DNA of 64,000 nt from JBOGUF01 sp050696075. Its GTDB lineage: Bacteria; Chloroflexota; Chloroflexia; Thermomicrobiales; UBA6265. Every line of letters starts with the position of its first letter. The first letter of the stretch is position 1. Location: the NCBI GenBank assembly GCA_050696075.1, contig JBOGUF010000128.1, positions 62,001 through 126,000 on the forward strand, read 5' to 3'. Of the stretch, positions 9,014 to 17,157 are shown one piece after another. Below the pieces are notes generated by a model, which was not told the origin of the DNA, searched no databases, and saw only the letters and a program-made list of their open reading frames with translations. Both the position numbers and the translations under genes were made by a program.

Positions 9014-9862
9014 CTACCCTCCCTTCTTCGACTTGGAACCCCTCACCGGAATCCCGAGTATGACGTCGTAGCCATCGCCGGGGACCGCCACCGGCCGCTC
9101 CCCAGATCGCCCGTTCTGTTCGGCGATGAGTGTGTAGCTGCCGGAGGGTATGCCGCCAAACCAGAAGCGGCCGTCCCGGTTGGTGACCGTCGAGTAGGCG
9201 TGGTCTTGAACGCGAATCGTGACGTCGGAGCAGGGATCGCCCGCTTCGTCACGCACCACGCCGCCGATCTGGAGGATCTCCTCCGGGTCGCGGCCGAATT
9301 CGCGGATGCGCGTACGTGACGTTAGCACCAACGGCGCTTCCAGCGACATCTTGTCGTGCAGTGGCACGGTCGCCACGACATTGACTGACGGGCGAATTCG
9401 GTTGTCGAGCGCGGACCAGACGTCGGCCGGGTCTCGCAGCAGGCCGTCCGGCTGGGCAACTTCAGTGATTACCGGCCACTCGATATCGGCGAGCTCGCCT
9501 TTGAGGAGATGGCGCGGCAGGACGGGGCATTGGACGAAGGTCGCCAAGACGCGCCACAGCAGCCGATGCTCGTCTTCGGCGTCGGCGGTCCACGCGGTGC
9601 AGACGTATGAGAGGTCGAAGCGTCGGGGCGGTTGCTTCTTGGTCACCATCCGCCCGTTCACGTCGCGCTCCATGACCCAGTCGGTTTCGCGCAACTGCAG
9701 ATTCTCGCGAATGTCATAGAGGTAGCAGTTCACGGTCGGCTTGCCGACTTTGGAGGCCCACTCCCGATCGGGCGCGTCGAACGCGACATCGATCTCGGCG
9801 GGATCCATCCCGCCGACGTCTCGCAAGATCGCCTTGATCGTCTCGTCCAGGGCATCCAGCAT
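9014..9862 (-). CDS. Tail terminator/cap protein: DUF4255 with carboxypeptidase-regulatory-like domain
   Basis: Residues 1 to about 190 match DUF4255 (Pvc16/Afp16 type), which caps the distal end of the sheath and tube; the segment VNCYLYDIRENLQLRETDW near residue 45 is typical. Residues about 200-275 form a carboxypeptidase-regulatory-like beta sandwich (GGVVRDEAGDPCSDVTIRV, then DGRFWFGGIPSGSYTL). That extra domain could be exposed on the particle end. It is the first gene of the operon visible on the minus strand, about 300 bp downstream of a good sigma-70-type promoter. The ATG has only a weak GGCGAG box. Confidence 0.85.
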   Translation of the reverse strand: MLDALDETIKAILRDVGGMDPAEIDVAFDAPDREWASKVGKPTVNCYLYDIRENLQLRETDWVMERDVNGRMVTKKQPPRRFDLSYVCTAWTADAEDEHRLLWRVLATFVQCPVLPRHLLKGELADIEWPVITEVAQPDGLLRDPADVWSALDNRIRPSVNVVATVPLHDKMSLEAPLVLTSRTRIREFGRDPEEILQIGGVVRDEAGDPCSDVTIRVQDHAYSTVTNRDGRFWFGGIPSGSYTLIAEQNGRSGERPVAVPGDGYDVILGIPVRGSKSKKGG

Positions 9863-10171
9863 CGCGCAACACTCGCCGTCGTTGTCGTGCGGACCTTTCT
9901 ATCACCGAGCCGCCACGCGGGCGGCGCCGACGAACCAGGTCCGGGACCCAAGGTGTCGTCGGCACCACAGCGGCCCAACCGATCGCTGGCGTTGTGCACG
10001 CCAATCGACCGCGGAGCCGAGCGTCCCTTCGCCACCACACGCGCTTCGACTGACACCGGCAAACGCCGGCCAGGGCTCCGTCGAATCGGTACGCGGCGGC
10101 GAATTACCGACCTTTCTTTGCAGACGCGCACGGTGCGAACACCGCGCCCGTCTGTATTGCGCGACACACTT
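9863..10171 (-). other. Long untranslated leader of the eCIS operon
   Basis: About 300 bp separate the predicted transcription start from the cap gene. I see no convincing gene on either strand here; open frames are GC-rich shadows without ribosome binding sites. The leader could host regulation of the operon. I could not recognise a known RNA family in it. Confidence 0.4.
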
Positions 10172-10199
10172 ATCCTAGCAGGCTATTTGCGCCCGTCAA
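10172..10199 (-). promoter_or_regulatory. Sigma-70-type promoter of the eCIS operon
   Basis: On the minus strand a TTGACG box (10194-10199) and a TAGGAT box (10172-10177) are spaced by 16 bp. The surrounding sequence is locally AT-rich compared with the neighbourhood. It points at the cap gene and is the only good promoter I find upstream of the operon; it separates the operon from the muramidase gene. Confidence 0.6.
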
Positions 10200-10270
10200 G
10201 CACCTGTCGCGCATTCGCCTCAATGTGCCGCCGCCACCGCTCGGTCGCCGCGGTCGGAACGGGTCGCGAA

Positions 10271-11773
10271 TCACTTCGCGGTTCCCTTGGCTCTTGCCTT
10301 CTCAGCTGCCTCGACCAGATCCTTCATGGTCTTCACCGCGGAGACGATCGTTTTGGCATGTCCCGCCGGATTGGCGGGACCATACGCCTTGGAGAGGGGG
10401 AGGAAGTTCCCCGCCTTGATGGCGTCGATCACTTTCGTCTTCTTGGATGCCGGCTTGATCGTGGCGATGTAGTTAACGATCCCTTCGACCTGGGCGCGCT
10501 CCCGGGTCTGGTAGTGCTGGAGCATCTCCAGGGGAGAGGTGAACCCGACGCGCTCGTAATTGAACCCCATGGTTTGACCGGCGCCGAAGCTGGTCGACTC
10601 GACCGCTTTGACGTCGGCCTCCCCGTCGAGACCGCGCGCGAAATCAAGCGCCTCCCACTCCTTGTCCTGATCGCCGTGGTACGACCGGAAAGATCCCTTC
10701 GCGGTGGGCCGCCACTTGTGGCCCTTCCATCCCTCCCCGACCTTGAAGTGTTGCTCAAACAGGCGCTGCCGGTCCTTGCTCGTTTTGCCCCACCGTTTCC
10801 TGAAGACGTGCAGCTCGAACCGGGCAATGGGCAGGCCGGTGCCTTCTTTGAAGAACTGCTGGCGCGACTCGGCGGCCATGATCCCCGCGACGACGTAGGG
10901 TTCGAGATCGGGGTCAAGGTCCCGGGCAAGTTCCGCGAAGAGCTGGCCCTTCTCGTTCCAAAGCCGCGCATAGCGCTTCCGGGTGGCGGACCACGTCGGA
11001 TCAATCGGAATCGGATCCGTCGCGCGCCACTCGTGCGCGTCGAAAACGTCATCGAGCACAAGGAGGAGGTCGCGCTTGCGCGCCTCTGGGCCGTCGATCA
11101 GCTTGATGTGAAGCAGGAAACTAAGATACCAACTCACCGCCTGGAACCAGCCGTGTGGCTCGGGGAGCGCGCGGGCCAACGTGAATATGACTCCTAGCTG
11201 CCGCCGGATCTCTTGGCGGATCAAGCCAGCGCCATGCGAGCCGTCGATCCAGTCCTGCCCAAACGTCTTCGCGGTGCCGGGTAGGACGTGGATCCACTGG
11301 CGAATGGCGTAGAGGTCGAACAGGTCCCGAGGACCCCGCGCCTGGCCAAGCACGGCGGGATCGTTTGCCGGGCTGACGGCTTTCGCGATGCCGCTCGCGA
11401 GCCCGCCGACCGCCTTGCCCGCATCGACAACGAGGTCGCCGACCGCGCCGAATAGGTCGTCGAGCCCGCCACGCTGGACGACATGGGACGCGGACGCGCG
11501 GGCGATCGTCGCGTCATGGTCGGGCAGCCGCTCGGTGGACGCCAAGCCAACCCGTTGAGCGAGTCCACGGGCCACGCGCTGGTTGCCGACCGTCCGCTGC
11601 AGCGAAAGAAGGTCGGTCGGGCGTGCCCGCGCGCCGGGAAGGCGGCCAATCGTATGGAGGGCCACGGATTGCCCCGTCGACGCCGCCGATTCAGTGTCTG
11701 CCTTGGCCGGGTGGGGCCGCGGCGATTTCGTCGCCGCGCGCCTGTGCTGAACAGCAAGACGAGTATCGGTCAT
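10271..11773 (-). CDS. Predicted N-acetylmuramidase with eCIS-type leader (candidate cargo)
   Basis: A 500-residue protein. The N-terminal ~100 residues are disordered and contain LQRTVGNQRVARG (about residues 58-70), a motif that recurs in proteins encoded next to DUF4157 genes. The C-terminal ~230 residues resemble the N-acetylmuramidase family (PF11860): GIMAAESRQQFF with a candidate catalytic Glu, then IARFELHVFRKRWG, then GAGQTMGFNYERVGF. This family cleaves the glycan of peptidoglycan. The middle part (about 100-290) is unrecognised. AGGAG lies six bases before the ATG. There is no signal peptide, so export would have to be through the injection particle or lysis. Cargo status is inference from motif and neighbourhood. 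Confidence 0.72.
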   Translation of the reverse strand: MTDTRLAVQHRRAATKSPRPHPAKADTESAASTGQSVALHTIGRLPGARARPTDLLSLQRTVGNQRVARGLAQRVGLASTERLPDHDATIARASASHVVQRGGLDDLFGAVGDLVVDAGKAVGGLASGIAKAVSPANDPAVLGQARGPRDLFDLYAIRQWIHVLPGTAKTFGQDWIDGSHGAGLIRQEIRRQLGVIFTLARALPEPHGWFQAVSWYLSFLLHIKLIDGPEARKRDLLLVLDDVFDAHEWRATDPIPIDPTWSATRKRYARLWNEKGQLFAELARDLDPDLEPYVVAGIMAAESRQQFFKEGTGLPIARFELHVFRKRWGKTSKDRQRLFEQHFKVGEGWKGHKWRPTAKGSFRSYHGDQDKEWEALDFARGLDGEADVKAVESTSFGAGQTMGFNYERVGFTSPLEMLQHYQTRERAQVEGIVNYIATIKPASKKTKVIDAIKAGNFLPLSKAYGPANPAGHAKTIVSAVKTMKDLVEAAEKARAKGTAK

Positions 11774-12175
11774 CGAACGCTCCTATCGGGCCACGAGATC
11801 GCCGTGCCGATGCGGCGCCTGCGCCAGTGCGACCAGGATGTAGGCTGCGGATTCGGCCAGCGCATGCTCAGGGTAGGCGACGTCACGTCCCGGCGCATCC
11901 GTCAGATCACCCAATTAGCCCAGCGACCGCTGGCAGCGTTGAGTAGGGCTACGTAGGGGAAGCGCGAGGAGCGTGGGTGAGCGAGCGACGTGTCTTTGCG
12001 GCAACCGTTGCCGATGGCGGCTTCCTGTGCCAGAATGGGGGCATCCCCGCTCACTAATGGCCGACTAACGCGCGATGGATCGGCTCGGCGTTGCCATTCG
12101 CTGGCGTGCGCGTGCCCGGTCGTGCCCACCACGCGAGCGTGAGGCACAGGTCGAAATCGATAGGAGTAGCGGCGC
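11774..12175. other. Divergent intergenic region
   Basis: Some 400 bp lie between the muramidase gene (minus) and the fusion enzyme gene (plus). No gene with a ribosome binding site is visible. The region must hold promoters for both directions; only a weak plus-strand candidate is described separately. Confidence 0.5.
12008..12036 (+). promoter_or_regulatory. Weak candidate promoter for the fusion enzyme gene
   Basis: TTGCCG and CAGAAT are spaced by 17 bp, each matching four of six consensus bases. It would give a leader of roughly 130 nt. Confidence 0.25.
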
Positions 12176-13189
12176 GTGGATTCTGAAGCGGGGGAGAGAA
12201 ACGCCCGCGAACCGATTGAGCCGGCCACGGACGACCTGGATACAGCGCGGCGAACCGCCGGGTCAGGTTCCGGGGCGCATCAGCCGCCGCTGCCGTTGCC
12301 CTGGCGGTTGAACCGCCTGGGTGACGAGGCGGACTTCGCCCATCCGGCCGAATTCGACTTTGCCAGCATCTTGACGTACTACCGCGTTCGATGGGCGTAC
12401 GAGCCGACGACGTTCGCGCTGGCTTGGTCGGACGATGGCCAACCGTCGGAGATGTTTACCCCGGACTTTTATCTTCCCGATTTCCGGCTCTATATCGAGC
12501 TGACGACCATGCGCCAGCGGCTCGTGACGCGCAAGAACCGGAAGCTGCGCCGCATGCGCGAGCTCTATCCGACAGTGCGCGTTAAGCTGCTCTACCGCCG
12601 TGACTACTATCGCCTGCTCGATTCGTATCACGCGGACAAAGGACAGCGCTCGCGGTGTCGCGTCGGGCGGGTGCTCTATGGCGAGGAGCAGATTCGGAGG
12701 CGCATCGGCGCGCTTGCGGACGATCTGGCGCCGGTGCTTGGGGCCGAAACGGGCGAGCCGGCGCTCGCGCTGACCATCGGCGTCGGGGCACGTCGTTTCG
12801 CGGAGGCATTGGTCCAGGAGCTCGACGCGCGCGGAGCGCCGTTGGTGCAGGACGCGATCCGTCTCAGCCGGTTCAGCGCCGGTGGTCGGCATCGCGTTCG
12901 CGTCAGCCGGGCGCCGCGCGCTTCGTTGTCCGGTCGTCGCGTCCTGCTGCTGACCGACATCGTCAGCACTGGCCTGAGCCTGTCGTACCTCCGAGGCTGG
13001 CTGCGCCGGCGGGGCGTCGCGCGGATCGACGTCTGCACGTTGCTCGACCGACATGAGGCCCGGTTGGTTGACTTGCCGAATCTCCACGCCGGCTTCGAAG
13101 CCCCGAACGAACTGCTGGTCGGTTTCGGGCTCCATCTGCGCCGTCAGTTCCGCGACCTGCCCTACATCGCCACCCTCGAGGTAGACTGA
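12176..13189 (+). CDS. Nuclease-like domain fused to hypoxanthine-type phosphoribosyltransferase
   Basis: The 337-residue product has two parts. Residues about 60-160 resemble a PD-(D/E)xK nuclease-like fold: TPDFYLPDFRLYIEL near residue 95, followed by a Lys/Arg-rich helix and VKLLYRRDYYRLL. Residues about 165-337 are a type I phosphoribosyltransferase close to hypoxanthine-guanine enzymes, with the PRPP loop LLLTDIVSTG near residue 258 and the C-terminal LVGFGLHL ... RDLPYIATL signature of purine-base binding. The purine salvage reaction is likely; the role of the N-terminal domain is unknown and its active site is not complete in canonical form (Glu-Leu-Thr where E-x-K is expected). AGGAG lies before the GTG start. 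Confidence 0.75.
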   Translation: MDSEAGERNAREPIEPATDDLDTARRTAGSGSGAHQPPLPLPWRLNRLGDEADFAHPAEFDFASILTYYRVRWAYEPTTFALAWSDDGQPSEMFTPDFYLPDFRLYIELTTMRQRLVTRKNRKLRRMRELYPTVRVKLLYRRDYYRLLDSYHADKGQRSRCRVGRVLYGEEQIRRRIGALADDLAPVLGAETGEPALALTIGVGARRFAEALVQELDARGAPLVQDAIRLSRFSAGGRHRVRVSRAPRASLSGRRVLLLTDIVSTGLSLSYLRGWLRRRGVARIDVCTLLDRHEARLVDLPNLHAGFEAPNELLVGFGLHLRRQFRDLPYIATLEVD

Positions 13190-13243
13190 GGTTCGTAACT
13201 CAAGGTCCAGCGCGCGGCGGTCGGCGTGGTACCATCGCGACCC

Positions 13244-14560
13244 ATGAACGCCGGTGGCCCGACAACCTCAGAAGCCACGTCAACCGCCACGTCCGCATCG
13301 GTCCCGAGCGAACAAGCCGACGCCATGAACGTGGCGGAGAACCCGCGAGGCTTCGCCGCCCTCCACTCACGCCACTTTCGCCTGCTCTGGCTCGGGCTCT
13401 TCGTCTCCAACTCCGGGACCTGGATGAACTCGACCGCCCAGGGGTGGTTGGTGACCGACCTCGACCCGGACGGCGCGGCTGTGGCCCTCGGCTTGATCGC
13501 GGCCGCATTTGCCGTGCCGATGCTGCTCCTGCCACCGCTTGGCGGGGCGGTCGCCGATCGGGTGCCGCGCCTCCGCATGCTCTTCGTCGTGCAATGCCTT
13601 TACGTGGTGTTGACGAGCCTGCTGGCGTTTATCACGTTGACCGATCTCATCGAGATCTGGATGCTGATGGTCTTCTCGTTTTTCAACGGCGTCGTGCTGG
13701 CCTTCGACGCGCCATGTCGCAACGCCATCGTGCCGGACATCGTGACGCCTCGGCAGCTCACGTCGGCCATCTCACTCAATTCAGCGGCGTTCACCGGCGC
13801 GGCGCTGATCGGTCCCGCGCTGGCCGGGGCGCTCATCCCGTTCGTCGGCGTAGGCGGCGTCTTCGCCATCAATACCGTAACGTACGTCGCCGTCTTTTGG
13901 GCGCTCCTGCAGATGCGGGGAATTCCAGCGATCGGGCTGCGGCGATCTTCGCCAGACAGCGTGTTGCGATCGATCGGCCATGGCATCGACTACGTGCGCC
14001 ATTCGCCCCTCATGCTCGGGTTGCTTACGGTGTCGGTCATCACGGGAATATTTGGGCGGTCCTTTGGCCCCTTGCTGGCGGTCTTCGCGCGTGACGTATT
14101 CGAGGTTGGCTCACTCGGATTCGGCGTGTTGGTGGCCGCCCCAGGGTTGGGCACCCTCTGCGGCGCGATCGCCTTGGCGTCGCGCGCCGACGTCAGCAAT
14201 CGGGGTCGGTGGATCTGGAGGTCCGCGGCGATCTTTGCCGTCGCGCTGCTTGCTTTCGCGCTCTCCAGTTTCTACGTCGTGGCGCTGCCCCTGCTCGTGC
14301 TCGTTGGATTCAGCAGCACCATCGCCGCTGCTCTGATCGCGACCTTGATCCAACTTCATGCCCCGAGCGAATTGCGCGGCCGGCTGATGAGTTTCTTCTC
14401 ACTCACGGTGATCGGCGTCCCATCGGCGGGGGTGTTGATCTCTGGCGCGGTCGCCGACGCGGTGGGGGTGCGGGCGGCCGTCGGCGGCGGGGCAGTGGTG
14501 GTCATATTGCTCGTGAGCCTGACGTTCACGCGCAACCGCGCGCTACGCGCCGCGGCCTAA
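13244..14560 (+). CDS. MFS transporter (MFS_3/EntS-like exporter family)
   Basis: A 438-residue integral membrane protein with about twelve hydrophobic segments. The start of the membrane domain, FRLLWLGLFVSNSGTWMNS, is typical of the MFS_3 family that includes the enterobactin exporter. Substrate cannot be read from sequence. The first ~30 residues are polar and Thr/Ser-rich; an in-frame ATG at 13325 could be the true start, since neither ATG has a good ribosome binding site. It ends in an Arg-Ala-Ala tail that overlaps a small opposite-strand gene by 18 bp. Confidence 0.88.
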   Translation: MNAGGPTTSEATSTATSASVPSEQADAMNVAENPRGFAALHSRHFRLLWLGLFVSNSGTWMNSTAQGWLVTDLDPDGAAVALGLIAAAFAVPMLLLPPLGGAVADRVPRLRMLFVVQCLYVVLTSLLAFITLTDLIEIWMLMVFSFFNGVVLAFDAPCRNAIVPDIVTPRQLTSAISLNSAAFTGAALIGPALAGALIPFVGVGGVFAINTVTYVAVFWALLQMRGIPAIGLRRSSPDSVLRSIGHGIDYVRHSPLMLGLLTVSVITGIFGRSFGPLLAVFARDVFEVGSLGFGVLVAAPGLGTLCGAIALASRADVSNRGRWIWRSAAIFAVALLAFALSSFYVVALPLLVLVGFSSTIAAALIATLIQLHAPSELRGRLMSFFSLTVIGVPSAGVLISGAVADAVGVRAAVGGGAVVVILLVSLTFTRNRALRAAA

Positions 14561-14677
14561 GACGCGCTGAAACCACAAGTCGGCGGGCAGCATGTCGTCG
14601 ATTTCCTCATCCTCGTCGTCGGGGTCGGGGATCGCGTCCTCTTCGGGTGTCAGCGCAAGATCCGTGCTGCCCATCAT
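14543..14677 (-). CDS. Possible small acidic protein
   Basis: A 44-residue frame starting with two ATG codons. The centre is a run of Asp and Glu (PDPDDEDEEIDDML) followed by PADLWFQRVLG. A weak GGCGGTGG lies just upstream. It overlaps the end of the MFS gene on the opposite strand. The strongly biased composition outside the overlap suggests a real protein, but I do not recognise it. Confidence 0.35.
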   Translation of the reverse strand: MMGSTDLALTPEEDAIPDPDDEDEEIDDMLPADLWFQRVLGRGA

Positions 14678-14762
14678 CCACCGCCAGACTGTTCGATCAC
14701 GGCCTATCGACTATTGAGATCGTATCATGTCGCGGCGCAGCGGTCGTTCGAGGAGTCACGAC

Positions 14763-15527
14763 ATGCGCCAACGACAGTTGTCGGAAGAGCCCTTCGAGTG
14801 GTGGGGTCCGGTTTGGGCAACGCCGGTGCGCCGTTCCCTAGCCGAGCTCGTGGCCCACGGTGTCCTGACGGCCGAGGTGGCCGCGCTCCTCGCCGAGTTG
14901 GTCACTCAGCGTGCGTCGATCGTGATTGCCGCGGATCCGAGCGGCGCCGGGAAGACGACGCTGCTGACGGCCCTGCTCGACTATCTGCCGCCGGAGTCGC
15001 GGCGCATCTACGTCCGCGGCTGCTTCGAGTCCTTCGACTTTCTGCATTCAGCGGCGCCGGGCGAGACGGCCCTGCTCGTCAACGAAATTAGCGGGCATCT
15101 CCCCGCCTATCTCTGGGGTCCGGGCGTCCGTCGCGTCTTCGACGCGGCGCGGGGTGGCTACCAGCTCGCGGCGACCGCGCACGCGCGCTCCGTCGAAGAC
15201 TTCGTCCATGGTCTTGCCAGTTATCCCCTCCATGTGCGGATCGAGGAACTCCAGGCGGTCGATCTCCTCGTGCTCCTCGACGCATGGACCGAGGCCGGCG
15301 AGGTTCGCCGTGTCGTGCGATCGGTCGTTTCGCTTTCGGCGCCCGCCGCGCCCGGCCGGATCGCGCCGGTGGCGCTCGCGACGTGGGACGAGCAGGCCGG
15401 CAGTTTCACGGTTTCGTACGATGCGGCGCGCATGCTCTATGCCAACCTCGGCGGTGATGCCAAGCAGCTTTTCCCTCTCGTCAAGCGCCGAGCGTCGGAT
15501 CTCCGCGCAATGCAGATTCCCTCGTGA
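14763..15527 (+). CDS. VirB11/CpaF-like secretion-type ATPase, orphan and short
   Basis: A 254-residue P-loop protein related to type II/IV secretion ATPases. It has a P-loop DPSGAGKTT (about residues 58-66), a Walker B-like LLVNEISG (about 104-111), and the family's downstream block with GGYQLAATAHARSVEDFV, including the His-box Thr-Ala-His. It lacks the N-terminal domain of CpaF and there are no pilus or secretion genes beside it. A GAGGAG box lies seven bases before the ATG. It may act with the MoxR operon that follows 157 bp later, but that is only proximity. The first P-loop glycine is replaced by Asp-Pro. Confidence 0.75.
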   Translation: MRQRQLSEEPFEWWGPVWATPVRRSLAELVAHGVLTAEVAALLAELVTQRASIVIAADPSGAGKTTLLTALLDYLPPESRRIYVRGCFESFDFLHSAAPGETALLVNEISGHLPAYLWGPGVRRVFDAARGGYQLAATAHARSVEDFVHGLASYPLHVRIEELQAVDLLVLLDAWTEAGEVRRVVRSVVSLSAPAAPGRIAPVALATWDEQAGSFTVSYDAARMLYANLGGDAKQLFPLVKRRASDLRAMQIPS

Positions 15528-15683
15528 ACACAACTGAGGCGGACGATGGCGTGGGCGCCGCCTTGTCGCCCTGCCGCCCGCCTGTGTAGGATGACAACGC
15601 CGCACCCGCATCCACGGGACCGCGGCTGATTGCTTTCGTCCCCGACCAGCCCGGCGCCCCTTGCCGGATCGAGGATTTTCTTC

Positions 15684-17120
15684 ATGGCTTCGACCGAATC
15701 CCGTGACAAACGCACCACGAAACCTGAGGACCGTCCGCGCACCTTCGGCGAACTGCGCGCGTCTGGCTACCGCACCAAGAGCGTGCGGGAGGAGATGCGA
15801 GACAACCTCGTCGCCAAGATTCGCAAGGGCGAAGAACTCTTCCCCGGCGTTATCGGCTATGACCAGACGGTGATCCCGGCGATTGAAAACGCGATCCTCT
15901 CCGGGCAGGACATCATCTTCCTCGGCGAACGCGGCCAAGCGAAGACTCGCCTCGCTCGCTCCCTCGTCAACCTGCTCGACGAGGCGATTCCGATCGTCGC
16001 CGGGTCCGAGATCAACGACGATCCGTTCTGCCCGGTCTCCCGATTTGCTCGCGAATTGGTCGCCGAGCAGGGCGACGCGACGCTGATCGAGTGGGTGGGC
16101 CGCGACCGTCGTTACGGGGAAAAGCTGGCCACGCCGGACACGACCATCGCCGACCTTATCGGCGAGGTTGACCCGATCAAGGTTGCCGAGGGACGCTACC
16201 TCTCCGATGAGTTGACCATCTCCTACGGCCTCGTGCCGCGGACCAACCGCGGCGTCTTCACGCTGAACGAGCTGCCGGACCTGGCCGAGCGGATTCAGGT
16301 TGGCTTGCTCAACATCATGGAGGAACGGGACGTCCAGATTCGCGGCTACAAGATCCGTCTGCCGCTTGACGTCTTCGTCGTCGCGTCGGCCAATCCGGAG
16401 GACTACACGAACCGGGGCCGCATCATCACGCCGCTCAAGGACCGCTACGGATCACAGATTCGCACGCATTACCCGGAGTCGATCGACCTCGAAATCGGGA
16501 TCATGGAGCAGGAGCGGGCGGTCTTCGAGACGGCGGGCATCCACGTTACGGTTCCCGCCTTCATGCGGGAGATCGTCGCCGATCTGACCCACCTTGCCCG
16601 CCGGTCGCACGACGTCTCGCAGCGCTCGGGCGTCTCGGTGCGGATGAGTGTCGCCAACTACGAGAACCTCGTCTCGAACGCGACTCGCCGCTCGATCCGG
16701 CTCGGCGAGCGGCAGGCCGCGCCGCGCGTCTCCGACCTCGAAGCGCTGCACTCCTCGACGAGCGGCAAAATCGAGCTGGAGACGATGGGCGAAGTGCGCG
16801 AGGAACAGATCGTCGACAAGCTGATCCAGGCCGCGGTGATGACGACGTTCAACCGGCACTTCTCCGTCCGCTCCTTCGAGCGCCTGATCCTCGCCTTCGA
16901 CAACGGGCTGAGCGTGGAGGCGTCCGAGTTGATGCCGGCGATGGACTATGTCCATCAGTTGAGCCATCTCGACGGCATGCGCGAGGCGGTTGATAAGCTC
17001 GGGGTCGGCGGAAATCCTGCGGCCGTCGCCTCGGCTGTGGAGTTTGTGTTGGAAGGGTTGCACCTCAATCGTAAGCTGAATAAGGACGCCTCCGGCGGCC
17101 CGGCTCGATACCATCGGTAG
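15684..17120 (+). CDS. MoxR-type AAA+ ATPase (magnesium chelatase subunit I-like)
   Basis: A 478-residue AAA+ protein with Walker A GERGQAKT (residues 81-88), a Walker B/sensor region GVFTLNELPDLAERIQ near residue 190, and the chelatase-type AA motif RGYKIRLPLDVFVVASANPEDYT. Such proteins pair with VWA proteins to remodel or insert metals into client complexes. The cognate VWA gene lies at 18927. AGGA is eight bases before the ATG. The next gene begins 37 bp after the stop, so it probably heads an operon of four genes. Confidence 0.9.
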   Translation: MASTESRDKRTTKPEDRPRTFGELRASGYRTKSVREEMRDNLVAKIRKGEELFPGVIGYDQTVIPAIENAILSGQDIIFLGERGQAKTRLARSLVNLLDEAIPIVAGSEINDDPFCPVSRFARELVAEQGDATLIEWVGRDRRYGEKLATPDTTIADLIGEVDPIKVAEGRYLSDELTISYGLVPRTNRGVFTLNELPDLAERIQVGLLNIMEERDVQIRGYKIRLPLDVFVVASANPEDYTNRGRIITPLKDRYGSQIRTHYPESIDLEIGIMEQERAVFETAGIHVTVPAFMREIVADLTHLARRSHDVSQRSGVSVRMSVANYENLVSNATRRSIRLGERQAAPRVSDLEALHSSTSGKIELETMGEVREEQIVDKLIQAAVMTTFNRHFSVRSFERLILAFDNGLSVEASELMPAMDYVHQLSHLDGMREAVDKLGVGGNPAAVASAVEFVLEGLHLNRKLNKDASGGPARYHR

Positions 17121-17144
17121 GCGGCCAGGCGGCCAGGCGGCCAG
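17121..17144. repeat. Three tandem copies of an 8-bp unit
   Basis: GCGGCCAG is repeated three times immediately after the MoxR stop codon. It lies between two co-directional genes and resembles the triple 8-mer in the 3' end of the GH15 gene. Confidence 0.85.
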
Positions 17145-17157
17145 GAGTTCACAATCG

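Noticed and set aside
9632..11197. A 521-codon plus-strand frame over the cap and muramidase genes
   Set aside because: Antisense shadow; the opposite strand has recognisable domains and ribosome binding sites.
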